A DNA stretch of 64,000 bases from contig NZ_BOOA01000027.1 of assembly GCF_016862995.1 (NCBI RefSeq), forward strand, positions 1 to 64,000, written 5' to 3'. Below are positions 34,601-43,100 of the stretch, one piece after another. The notes under the pieces are model-generated. The model did no database searches. It worked only from the letters and a program-made list of their open reading frames with translations, and was not told the DNA's origin. The position numbers were made by a program, and so were the translations under genes. The DNA comes from Acrocarpospora phusangensis (GTDB lineage Bacteria; Actinomycetota; Actinomycetes; Streptosporangiales; Streptosporangiaceae). Position 1 is the first letter of the stretch. Every line of letters starts with the position of its first letter.

Positions 34601-36428
34601 CGTAGACGTCGTAGAGGTTGGACTCCTTGGCCGGGATCAGGCCCCGGGCCCCGGCCGGCAGGGGGTTGGCCCGGCCGTTGGAGGTGGCGGCGCTGGTGGC
34701 CCCGTGCGACGTGGCGGCCAGGAACATGCGCATGTCCGGGCTCCACAGCTTGGTCAGGATCGCGTCCTTGATCCCGTTGGCGCCGGCCGCCATCTGGTCG
34801 ACCTTGGCCTGGGGCGCGCCGGAGATCTGGTACAGCTGCCGCGCGGCGTCGAACGCGCCCCACACGTACGCCGACTCGGGACGCTCGATCGTCCGCGCGC
34901 CGGGCGCGCCGCCGCCGGACTTCGGGAACCCGAAGGAGATGGCGTCCGCGTCGTTGCCCGGCATGTAGTTGGTGTCGTACGCGATGAGCTTGTCGTTGTT
35001 GCCGTCGTAGTGCTGGAGCTGCCCCACGCCGTCGCCCTCGAAGAAGCGGGCGAACTTCTGGGCGATCTCCTTGCCGCCGCCGTGCACCTCGTACGCCTCA
35101 AGGCCGGCGGTGCCGATGTACTGCGAGTAGTGGTTGTTCCAGCTCGTGTGCCCCGGGCTGTCCAGGAAGGCCGAGGACCCGGACAGCTCGCCGATGTTCA
35201 GGATCTGGCCGTACGGCAGGTACGGCGTGCGCAGCCACTTGGTGTCCTGCAGGTGCATCGGCTGGGTCAGCGCCACGGCGTTCTGGTAGAGGTTCACCCC
35301 CTCGATCGTCGTGGGGTACTGGTAGACGTGGCCGGTCGCGTTGGCGTCGAGGGAGTTGTAACGCTCGCCCCACCAGCGGTAGACGATGGCCTTCTCCAGC
35401 GCGGGGTCCGGGACGTTGATGTAGGGCACGTCCTGCGCCCAGCGGCGGTTGAACGCGGTGACGCCCTGCTTCACCGCCGCCGCCGGGGCCAGCTCGGCGT
35501 AGTCGTGGTAGCTCGCCACCGTCTCCGGCAGCGTGGCCGAGGAGACCGCGCCGACCACGGAGAGGGAGACCGTGCCCCCGGCGGGGACGGTGATCTCGCG
35601 GTCCAGGTTGCTGCCGCTGCGGGCGAAGCCGGCCCCGGTCACGTCGATCTTGATCGTGTTCCACGGGGTGTCGATGAGCCCGTTGTTGGCGCCGCTGGTG
35701 ATGACGCGGGTGCCGGTCAGCTCGGCCGCGGTGGCTCCGGCCTGGGTGGCCAGCGGCGAGGCGGCCCGGACCGTGAAGGTGGCGGGGGACTCGCCGGGGT
35801 TGGTGAAGTCGATCGCGGTGACCGCGACGTTGTCGTACGTGATGAACTTGGTCAGGTCGGCGGTGACGCCGGTGGTGCCGATCGTGTACCGGCTCCTGGC
35901 GTGGCTGGGCGCGTTGAACCGGTTGGCGTTCACCTCGGTGACCGTCTGCCCGGGCACGGTGACGGTGTAGAGGTTGCCCAGGTTGTTGGGACCGCCGACG
36001 AAGGCGCTGCCGGCGAAGCCCATGACGGTGAAGTTGTTGTTGCTCGCGCCGCGCATGTACAGGGAGCGGCCCCTGGTCATCAGCACCGTCGAGCCGAGGT
36101 TGCCGCGCACGCCCAGCACGCGGTCGAGGTAGTAGTCGGTGCCGCCGGCGGCCAGGTCCTTCTCGAAGATCGACTGGTGCATGCTGGCCGCGGTGAACGG
36201 CACACCGGGCTTGAGCTGGTTGACGACGTCGCCGACGTTGGCGTAGACGGGGTCCCCGATGTCCATGACGTGGCTCTGCCCGTTGGTGTAGACACCGACG
36301 TCGCCCTCGTTGCCGGGCAGAATCGGGCTGTCGGCATGAGCGGCGGACGGCAGGCTGACCAGGCCTGCCGCCAAGAGCGCCGACAGAGTCACCCAGGTGG
36401 GCGCTCTGCCTAAGCGTCGGGTAATCAT
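31698..36428 (-). CDS. very large secreted (alpha/alpha)6-barrel glycosidase with discoidin-like domains
   Basis: A 1576-aa exported protein. The ATG at 36,428 has AGGAGGAG directly upstream, and the signal peptide ends near SAAHADSPILPG. The N-terminal half (to about 870) looks like a beta-supersandwich followed by an (alpha/alpha)6 glycosidase barrel of the MGH1-like group. Characteristic stretches are VYRWWGERYNSLDANATGH, ERPESAYVWGAFDAARQLY and NPNHVMLGNMNYIFVEDMGG. A discoidin-like domain (VELDLGSAKSFDNVKVFF), Ig/PKD-like domains, a second discoidin-like domain (VTTSRIRIRIWG) and Ig-like repeats come next. The end is the 95-residue module shared with two other enzymes here. The exact GH family and catalytic residues could not be assigned by eye. 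Confidence 0.82.
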   Translation of the reverse strand: MITRRLGRAPTWVTLSALLAAGLVSLPSAAHADSPILPGNEGDVGVYTNGQSHVMDIGDPVYANVGDVVNQLKPGVPFTAASMHQSIFEKDLAAGGTDYYLDRVLGVRGNLGSTVLMTRGRSLYMRGASNNNFTVMGFAGSAFVGGPNNLGNLYTVTVPGQTVTEVNANRFNAPSHARSRYTIGTTGVTADLTKFITYDNVAVTAIDFTNPGESPATFTVRAASPLATQAGATAAELTGTRVITSGANNGLIDTPWNTIKIDVTGAGFARSGSNLDREITVPAGGTVSLSVVGAVSSATLPETVASYHDYAELAPAAAVKQGVTAFNRRWAQDVPYINVPDPALEKAIVYRWWGERYNSLDANATGHVYQYPTTIEGVNLYQNAVALTQPMHLQDTKWLRTPYLPYGQILNIGELSGSSAFLDSPGHTSWNNHYSQYIGTAGLEAYEVHGGGKEIAQKFARFFEGDGVGQLQHYDGNNDKLIAYDTNYMPGNDADAISFGFPKSGGGAPGARTIERPESAYVWGAFDAARQLYQISGAPQAKVDQMAAGANGIKDAILTKLWSPDMRMFLAATSHGATSAATSNGRANPLPAGARGLIPAKESNLYDVYAENLIPFDQWQTYVDGFRFLTYGDNFPIFPFYTANQYDRTAYGVGGSNNFSNINFTVQYRGVRSALRHYDPQGKYVTPAYAKRLLDWMAWSIYPGADLRVPNQSEYYSNWNATAKTYNRNNPNHVMLGNMNYIFVEDMGGIQPRSDDKIELWPIKFGYDHFMVNNLRYHGQDVTIVWDPDGSEYGLGAGYSLFLNGEKKVSTDQLGKITYDPETNQVQAENGLTVTFTAAAGSDFPTAVDTPIQDDRVVGYLKTAGIDLTEDGQNLANGATLASSHTQQGTRPAPWRQFHTPGWSTTSMNYTPGAIKETEQPVALAAVTDGVTANEPYWGNYGATDKNGYVELDLGSAKSFDNVKVFFVSDRQAGGYREPARWWVQVPNGSGGWKEVPGQFKNPSVPSAKFNEALFDGVSTDKVRIAFTNNPTFFTAISEIQVFDSGRDVPDVSNQAPAVTATRDASADGNLSTRLVGTATDDGIPYDDELTFGWETVSAPQGAGVIYADAKALSTRVTGTVAGDYVFRFFADDGEKRSTATVSVTLAKKDVVAEFGSTATITTTGTASWENHSRVNEATTPSSSNPGSGNGWGNWGQTRNGTSPATEAWIQYSWNSPVRLSSTDIYWYDDNGGTRRPTATTYAIETSADGTTWTPVTLQGSTYANGLATNTYNRFNFEPVTTSRIRIRIWGLMTGGAGTGVLRWRANGETVDSVASPVLIRTGVGMVPALPSTLDAVYASGARGTVAFTWQPITPDMVAETNVEPFVVYGTNDGYGLIAEARVYVRPEMSDDGISIQGAQSFEQHVDVGELPHLPTKVEVSYNDGSRDNQAIGVNWRFNPDIVNTDGTYTIIGDLILPDYVSEAGTTRTTLTLTVGEGGPIWETAVQTRSQCTGTNAYVSLNVRNDDDVPLTIELVTPYGSRTVANVAPGKFAYQAFNTRAKSIPAGTATVKVTGTVDGVPVTVPADAPYSAINCG

Positions 36429-36606
36429 TACTCCTCCTGGTACCGGATGGCGGGTGACGCGCCGTGACGGGACACGTGCGGCTGGGGTGGCTCGGGATTG
36501 ATGTCGGTCGGTTGCTTGCTTGGATTTCAGGGGGCGGCACGCTCCACGGCGGTGTCTCCGCGTGGCGGGGCGCGCCCGTCCCGGGAACACGTGGTGATCG
36601 GAAGGG

Positions 36607-38451
36607 TTACTCGCACCGCGTTCCCTCCGAGGACGCGGAGTCGTTCGCGGCGGGCAGCCAGACCCGCATGGTGGCGGGCCCGCGGTTGCCCCACCGGTGG
36701 TACGGCACCAGCCGAAGAGTGAACGGCTCCCCGTCCCCGGCCGCCCGGGACCCGTTCCCCTCCGCCGTGTACGGCCAGGCCGCCGGCGCCGGTGTGAGCG
36801 GCGCCGCCTCGACGTCGAGCTCGACGGCCCCGTCCACCACGCGCTCGGCCGGCGCGCTCCGGCGCACCGCCACCTCGGCCAGCGGCGGCTCGTCCGCCAC
36901 CGACTCGGCGCAGTAGACCAGCGGCCCTCGCTCGACCGCCACGCTGCCGCGGAGCGCGTCGATCCTGGCGTCCGGCACCGTCCACCGGGAGGTGACAGGC
37001 AGGTCGAGGCCGATCGTGTCGCCCGGCCGCCACGCGCCCTCGGCCTCGGCGTAGCCGGGGGACACGGGACGCCGGACGCCGCCGTGGGAGATCGTCGCGC
37101 CGTCGGCCCACGCCGGGACCCGCAGGGAGATCCGTCCCGTCCCGCCCTCGACCACCCGGACCGTGACCTCGCCCGACCACGGGTAGCCGGTCTCCACGCG
37201 CAGCACCAGGTCGCCGGAGCGGATCTCGGACGGGGTGTGGTGGTGGATCCGCACCCCGGACGCGTCGGCGGCGGCCAGGTAGGCCGGCAGCGAGGCGAAG
37301 GTGCGGGCGATGTTGTTCGGGCAGCACGACACGGTGAACCAGGGGGAGCGCAGCCCGCCCTCGGACGCCAGGTTGATCCCGTCGAGCGGCTCGGCGGGCA
37401 CCCGGACCTGGAGCGGGTTGGCGTAGAAGAACGACCGGCCGTCCAGCGCCGGCGAGGTGGCCAGCACGTTGTACAGGGTGCGCTCGGCCAGGTCGGCGTA
37501 GCGGACGTCGCCGGTGGCCAGCAGCAGCCGGTGGGCGAGCATGAACGAGGCGACCCCGGCGCAGGTCTCCGAGTAGGCACGGTCCGAGGGCAGCTCGAAG
37601 TCCTCGCCGAACGACTCGCCGGAGTGGCGCGAGCCCATCCCGCCGGTCAGGTAGGTGCGCCGGGCGATCGTGCTCTCCCACTGCGCCTCGACCGTCTTCA
37701 GCAGTTCCACGTCCCCGGTCTCCACGGCGACGTCCACCACGCCGGAGGCGAGGTAGAGCGCGCGTACCGCGTGGCCGTGGAAGACCTTGGCCTGCCGTAC
37801 GGGCATGTCGTCCTGGAAGTAGCCGCGGCCGAACTCGATGTCGCCGAGGGCGGGCAGGCCGCGGCGGTCGATGAAACGCCTGGCCATCTCCAGGTAACGC
37901 TCGGTTCCGGTCGCCCGGTACAGCTCGACCAGGGCCATCTCCACCACCGGGTGGCCGCAGGTCTCGGTGGTCGCCAGGAAGCGGTCGCAGATGTGGTCGG
38001 CCGCGCGGCGCACGACGTCGGTCAGCTCGTCCTCGCCGTGCGCGCGCAGCCTGGCCACGCCGGCCTGGATGAGGTGGCCGTAGCAGTAGAGCTCGTGGCC
38101 CCACTCGAAGTCGGTGTAGCGGTTGTCCGGCCACCTGGTGTTGAGGTAGCCGTCGGGCTCCTGGGCGCGGGCCACGGTCGCGGCCAGCTCGGGCAACGCC
38201 GGGTGATCGGCCCAGGCCATGGCTTCGAGCAGCTTGTAGATCTCGGAATCGCTGAACTCCCGGCCCCGGCGCGGGCGCTCGCCCCGGAAGTTGCCGATCC
38301 AGCCCTCCCGCTCCATCCATTCCTGGCAGTGGGCGATCGTGACCTCACGGTTCAGGGCGATCCGGTCGCCCCAGAAGCCGGGCTCCGGCCGTACGGCGTC
38401 CAGGCCGAGGGGAGTCAGAATTCCGGAGGAGGGCAGCACAGGACTAGCCAC
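36607..38451 (-). CDS. GH127-family beta-L-arabinofuranosidase, intracellular
   Basis: A 614-aa protein with no signal peptide. It carries the GH127 zinc/cysteine active-site signatures: YSETCAGVASF (Glu and Cys) and SCCPNNIARTF (adjacent Cys pair), matching the Glu plus three-Cys arrangement in HypBA1, where a Cys is the nucleophile. Other typical stretches are DSEIYKLLEAMAW, EWGHELYCYGHLIQAG and GGMGSRHSGESFGEDFELP. The GTG at 38,451 has AGGAG 7 bases upstream and overlaps the stop of a permease remnant. It probably removes terminal beta-L-Araf from imported oligosaccharides. It is divergent from the LacI gene, with an operator-like site between them. Confidence 0.92.
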   Translation of the reverse strand: MASPVLPSSGILTPLGLDAVRPEPGFWGDRIALNREVTIAHCQEWMEREGWIGNFRGERPRRGREFSDSEIYKLLEAMAWADHPALPELAATVARAQEPDGYLNTRWPDNRYTDFEWGHELYCYGHLIQAGVARLRAHGEDELTDVVRRAADHICDRFLATTETCGHPVVEMALVELYRATGTERYLEMARRFIDRRGLPALGDIEFGRGYFQDDMPVRQAKVFHGHAVRALYLASGVVDVAVETGDVELLKTVEAQWESTIARRTYLTGGMGSRHSGESFGEDFELPSDRAYSETCAGVASFMLAHRLLLATGDVRYADLAERTLYNVLATSPALDGRSFFYANPLQVRVPAEPLDGINLASEGGLRSPWFTVSCCPNNIARTFASLPAYLAAADASGVRIHHHTPSEIRSGDLVLRVETGYPWSGEVTVRVVEGGTGRISLRVPAWADGATISHGGVRRPVSPGYAEAEGAWRPGDTIGLDLPVTSRWTVPDARIDALRGSVAVERGPLVYCAESVADEPPLAEVAVRRSAPAERVVDGAVELDVEAAPLTPAPAAWPYTAEGNGSRAAGDGEPFTLRLVPYHRWGNRGPATMRVWLPAANDSASSEGTRCE

Positions 38452-38611
38452 GCAGAGCTCCTGACGTGAATCCGCGCACGAAGTGGCGCTGGCGGACAAG
38501 GAAGTGGATCAGGCACGGGATCGCGATGACCACGGCGACCGGCAGGGGGAAGCTCGCACCGTCATTGAGCAGGATTCGCGGCGCCAAGAAGTCGTTCCAC
38601 GGCGGCACTGA
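38444..38611 (-). pseudogene. remnant of a sugar ABC transporter permease (MalG type)
   Basis: On the minus strand the 52 codons ending at TAG (38,444-38,446) read WNDFLAPRILLND ... FPLPVAV ... FLVRQRHFVRGFTSGALRG. The conserved end of MalG-family permeases has WN-(D/E)-FLWPL, TLP-(V/I), then FLL-x-QR-x-FVRGL-(T/S)-AGAVKG. The sequence fits that pattern but lacks about 25 residues in the middle, and nothing of the protein remains upstream of the WNDFL loop. The stop overlaps the GH127 start, as expected of the last gene before it in an old operon. No other transporter gene remains nearby. Confidence 0.75.
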
Positions 38612-38672
38612 CCAGCACACATGGCTCCATGGCCTTCTCCTTCCGATACCCCCGAATCGACGTCCGAAATTA

Positions 38673-38687
38673 CCTAAAAGGTTTTCG
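38673..38687. promoter_or_regulatory. possible LacI-family operator between GH127 and lacI-type genes
   Basis: CCTAAAAGGTTTTCG contains the inverted A4-GG-T4 core AAAAGGTTTT and overlaps the inverted repeat ACCT-AAA-AGGT. It lies about 90 bases upstream of the LacI-type gene and about 220 upstream of the GH127 start, in an AT-richer patch. It is not identical to the palindrome at 40,021, so a different regulator or a weak site is possible. Confidence 0.35.
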
Positions 38688-38777
38688 TGACGTAGAAGAA
38701 GCCTGCGTCGCTGTCAACGGATCCCCGGGTACGATGGGGCCCAGCCAACAAGAGCGTGAAGAAAAGGGTTTCGTGAG

Positions 38778-39791
38778 TTGACGGCCAGGCGTGCGACCAT
38801 AACCGACGTGGCCGCCCTGGCCGGCGTCTCCATCGCCACCGCGTCCAAGGCCATCAACGGCCGCGTGGACGTCAGGGCCGAGACCAGGCAACTGGTCCTC
38901 GACGCCGCCGCCCGGCTCAGCTTCCAGCCGAACGCGCTGGCCCAGGGGCTGCTGTCCGGGCAGACCCGCACGGTCGGCCTGCTCACGGGCGACATGGTGG
39001 GCCGGTTCGGCATCCCCGTGCTGCTCGGCGCGGAAAACGCTTTCGGCGCGGGCGAGATGGCGGTGCTGCTCTGCGACGCCCGGGGCGACGCCATCCGGGA
39101 GCAGCACTACGTGCGCACGCTGCTGTCCCGCCGGGTGGACGGCCTCATCGTGGTCGGCGAGAGCACCAACCCCCGCCCGTCCATCACCAAGGACGTGTTC
39201 GTCCCGGTGGTCTACGCCTACGCGCCCTCCGAGGACCCCGACGACGTCTCGTTCGTCCCCGACGACGTGGGCGGCGCCCGGCTCGCCGTCCGCCACCTGA
39301 TCGCCGGCGGCCGGTCCCGCATCGCGCACGTCACCGGGCCCCCCGACTACAAAGCCGCCACCGACCGGGCCGAGGGCGTACGGCAGGCGCTCGCCGAGGC
39401 GGGCCTCGAACAGGCCGGCGAGACGCTGTACGGATCCTGGTCCCAGCGGTGGGGGCGGCACGCGGCGGAGATGCTGCTGCTGACCGAACCGAAGATCGAC
39501 GCCGTGTTCTGCGGCAGCGACCAGGCCGCCGCCGGCTTCATCGAGGCGGTCAAGGAGCGCGGCCGGCGGGTGCCCGACGACATCGCGGTCGTCGGCTACG
39601 ACAACTGGGAGGTCCTGTCGGAGGAGACCCGGCCGGCCCTCACCACCGTCGACCCTGACCTGGAACGTCTCGGTCACACCGCCGCCCAGCACCTGTTCGC
39701 CGCCATCGACGGCAGGGCCACCCCCGGGGTGCACCGCATGCCGTGCCGCCTGGTCATCCGCGACTCCACCGCGCCCGGTGGATGTCCGTAA
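38778..39791 (+). CDS. LacI-family transcriptional regulator
   Basis: A 337-aa regulator. The N-terminal helix-turn-helix is ATITDVAALAGVSIATASKAING, with the hinge helix RLSFQPNALAQGLLSG. A periplasmic-binding-protein-like sensor domain follows (VPDDIAVVGYDN, LTTVDPDLERLGHTAAQHL). The start is a TTG with AAGGG about 9 bases upstream. It is divergent from the GH127/glycosidase string and precedes the second GH127 gene, so it probably controls both in response to an arabinose-containing sugar. Operator-like sites lie on both sides of the gene (38,673; 39,836; 40,021). Confidence 0.95.
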   Translation: MTARRATITDVAALAGVSIATASKAINGRVDVRAETRQLVLDAAARLSFQPNALAQGLLSGQTRTVGLLTGDMVGRFGIPVLLGAENAFGAGEMAVLLCDARGDAIREQHYVRTLLSRRVDGLIVVGESTNPRPSITKDVFVPVVYAYAPSEDPDDVSFVPDDVGGARLAVRHLIAGGRSRIAHVTGPPDYKAATDRAEGVRQALAEAGLEQAGETLYGSWSQRWGRHAAEMLLLTEPKIDAVFCGSDQAAAGFIEAVKERGRRVPDDIAVVGYDNWEVLSEETRPALTTVDPDLERLGHTAAQHLFAAIDGRATPGVHRMPCRLVIRDSTAPGGCP

Positions 39792-39835
39792 CGTGTTGGT
39801 AACAGTTGGGTGGATCACTCTGGTCGAAGATGACA

Positions 39836-39849
39836 TGTGAACGCTAACA
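39836..39849. promoter_or_regulatory. imperfect LacI-family operator
   Basis: TGTGAACGCTAACA matches 11 of 14 positions of the core of the perfect palindrome at 40,021 (TGTTAGCGCTAACA); the right half is identical. It lies 185 bases upstream of that site, a spacing compatible with looping. It may be an auxiliary operator for the same regulator. Confidence 0.55.
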
Positions 39850-40020
39850 ATTTCATCAGATATCCCCTCGAGTGAGCGGCTTCGCGCGGCTCCGGGTGTC
39901 GCGTCAGGAGCCAGCGGCACACGGGCCACGCTTCGGCGCTGCCCTGCCCAAAGCGCGTTGTCGGAAGGCGCAGCTGTCACGCCCAGGAACGGTGTGAAGA
40001 AGGGAGCGGTGCAGTTGATT

Positions 40021-40036
40021 ATGTTAGCGCTAACAT
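40021..40036. promoter_or_regulatory. perfect LacI-family operator palindrome
   Basis: ATGTTAGCGCTAACAT is a perfect 16-bp palindrome with the central CG step typical of LacI/GalR operators in actinomycetes. It ends 66 bases before the start of the secreted GH127 gene and follows the LacI-type gene. Repression of the arabinofuranosidase by that regulator is the simplest reading. Confidence 0.85.
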
Positions 40037-40102
40037 TCGACGTCGGCACGTGATCACGCGTCCACCCGAGGGTCCAGCTTGCAAGCGAAGGGAAGACGGG
40101 CC

Positions 40103-43100
40103 ATGACAACGTCCGAGCAGTCAGGACTGAGCCGCCGCACATTCGTCCGCACATCAGCCCTGGGGGTGGCGTTAGCCGCGACGGCCAAGGCCCTTCCGGC
40201 ATCAGCGGCGGCGGAGACCACGGCCTCGGGAGTCACCGCGTCCCTAGCCGGGATCCCGTACGTCGGCGCGGGAAGCAACACCGCGGTCAGGCCGTTCTGG
40301 CTGCACGAGGTCGGCCTGAACGCCGGTCTGCTGCAGGAGAAGCGCGACCGGATGAAGGCGTTCCTGCAGGCGTTCGACGAGCGCCGCTTCCTCGTCCTCT
40401 TCAACAACCAGGCCGGCCGGCCCAACCCCGCGGGCGTGACGGTGCCCGGCGGCTGGGAGGACGGCGGCCTGCTCAGCGGGCACTGGGCCGGTCACTACAT
40501 GAGCGCCCTCGCCCAGGCGTACGCGGACCAGGGCCAGCAGGTCTTCAAGGACAAACTCGACTGGATGGTCAACGAACTCGCCGCGTGCCAGGCCGCCATC
40601 ACCGCGCGGATGGACGCCCCCGGCGGGGGAGGCGAGGAGCCCGAGGAGCCGGTGATCGGCCGGGTCGCGGGACGCTTCGGCAACGGCCTGCGGCTCAACG
40701 GCGGCAGCACCGCGGAGCACATCCGGCTGCCCCAGGAGGCGGTGTCCCAGCTCACCAACTTCACCATCGCGACCTGGGTCAACCTCGCCGCCACCCAGAA
40801 CTGGAGCCGAGTCTTCGACTTCGGCCAGAACACGACCGTCAACATGTTCCTCACCGCCCGCGCGGGCGTGACCGGAAACCCGCCCCGGTTCGCCATCACC
40901 GTCGGCGGCAGCGGCCAGGAACAGCAGATCAACGGCACGTCCGCGGTGCCGACCGGGCAGTGGGCGCACCTCGCCGTCACCCTCTCGGGCAGCGTCGGCA
41001 CGCTGTACGTCAACGGGTCGCCCGTCGGCACGAACAACGCCATGACCCTCAACCCGACCAACCTCGGCGTCCCGGGCAACGTCTGGATCGGCCGGTCCGC
41101 GTACGGCGACGCGATGCTCAACGCGACCATCGACGAGTTCCACATCTTCGACCGGGCCCTCAGCCCGGAGGAGATCCAGTCCCTCCAGAGTTCCGCCGCG
41201 GGATCCACGGGCGGCGGCAACATCGCCTGGTACCGCTTCGACGAGCAGAGCGGATCGACCGCGCTCGACTCCTCGCCCAACGGCCGCAACGCCGGCATCG
41301 TCCCCGTCACGCAGACCGGCAACACCCCGTGGGTGCCCACCCATCCCGGCTATCTGGGGGCCATCCCGGAGGACGCCGTCATCCGGGTGGGGCCGCCGCG
41401 GTTCGCCGTCTACGGCAGCAACCTCAACACGAACGTCTGGGCGCCCTGGTACACCCAGCACAAGATCATGCGGGGTCTGCTGGACGCGTACTACCTGACC
41501 GGCAACATGAAGGCCCGCGAGGTCGTCGTCAAGATGGCGGACTGGGCGCACCTCGCCCTGACCGTCGGCGACAAGAACCACGCGCAGTACGCGGGACCCG
41601 TCACCAGGGACAACCTCAACTACATGTGGGACACCTACATCGCCGGTGAGCTCGGCGGCGCCAACGAGGTGTTCCCGGAGATCTACGCGCTGACCGGGGA
41701 CGCCAAGCACCTTGAGACGGCGAAGTGCTTCGACAACCGGGAGTCCCTCTTCGGCGCCACCGTCGAGAACCGGGACATCCTCGTGGTGACCAACCCCACC
41801 GGCATCGGGCGCCGCCGCCCGGCCCGGCTGCACGTCAACCAGCACGTGCCCGGCTTCAGCGGCTACCTGCGCATCTTCGAGCAGACCGGCGAGCAGGACT
41901 ACTTCAAGGCGGCGAAGAACTTCTTCGGCATGGTCGTCCCGCACCGCATGTTCTCGCACGGCGGCACCGGCGGAAACTACCCGGGTTCCAACAACAACAT
42001 CGAAATGTTCCAGAACCGGGACAACATCGCCAACGCGATCGCCCAGGGCGGCGCGGAGACCTGCTCCATCTACAACGTGTCCAAGCTGGCCCGCAACCTC
42101 TTCCTGCACACGGCGGACCCGGCCTACATCGACTACTACGAGCGGGCCCTCTTCAACCAGCTCGCCGGATCGCGGGCCGACTCGACCAGCACGGGCAACC
42201 CGCAGGTCACCTATTTCCAGCCCCTGACGCCGGGCGCGACCAAGTCCTACGGCAACACCGGCACCTGCTGCGGCGGGACCGGGCTGGAGATCCACACGAA
42301 GTACCAGGACACCGTCTACTTCAAGTCCGCCGACGGTTCCACGCTGTGGGTCAACCTCTTCGTGCCGTCGACCGTGACCTGGGCGGACAAGGGCTTCGTG
42401 GTGACCCAGGAGACGAACTTCCCCCGCGAGGCGAGCACGAAGCTCAAGGTCGAGGGCAACGGTCCCCTCGACATCAAGCTGCGGGTTCCCGGCTGGGCCC
42501 GGAAGGGCTTCACCGTACGGATCAACGGAATCGTGGCGCCCATGCAGACACCGGCGCCGGGCACCTACGTGACCCTGAGCCGCACCTGGCACTCCGGGGA
42601 CGTCATCGACGTCTCGATGCCCTTCAGCATCCGGATCGAACGCGCCATCGACCGGCCGGACACCCAGTCCATCATGTGGGGGCCGCTCCTCATGCCGATC
42701 CTCGGCAACCCCGGCGGCGGCACCTACCGCGAGCTCTCGCTCTACCGCTACCTCAAGCGGGACGGCGACTACTCGCGGGCGGCCATCACGGCGGCCGGGA
42801 CGAACGCGGCAGGCGACCCGCTCTTCACCACCCACGGGTTCAACCTGCGCCCCTGGTACGTGGGGGACACCCAGGCCCATTCCGCGTACTTCCGCCGGGT
42901 GGAGCCGAAGATCGTCTTCGGGAGCATCGACTCGGGCGTGCCCAACGTGAAGCGCAACGACGGGCTGCCCAATTACGACGTCCCGGTCACCGGTGTTCCG
43001 TCGCCCGGCACCGACGGTCTGACGTTCCTGGACGTGGTCTGGGACAAGGCGCCGTTCGCGACCCACGCGGCGTTCGTCACCACGGTCACCGAGACGGCCG

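Larger units (their letters stand above)
39792..40102. other. 311-base regulatory intergenic region
   Basis: No coding sequence is recognisable here. The region separates the LacI-type gene from the secreted GH127 gene. It holds one perfect LacI-type palindrome (40,021-40,036), an imperfect copy (39,836-39,849), and a TGTT-N3-AACA element (39,794-39,804) that resembles a degraded third copy. The middle (about 39,870-40,010) is GC-rich, without a clear hairpin or open frame. Confidence 0.6.

Noticed and set aside
31602-36413. A 1603-codon + strand frame opposite the large glycosidase (and a similar one at 28,498-31,590)
   Set aside because: Compositionally random (Val/Gly/Arg-rich) and antisense to genes with signal peptides and recognisable domains.
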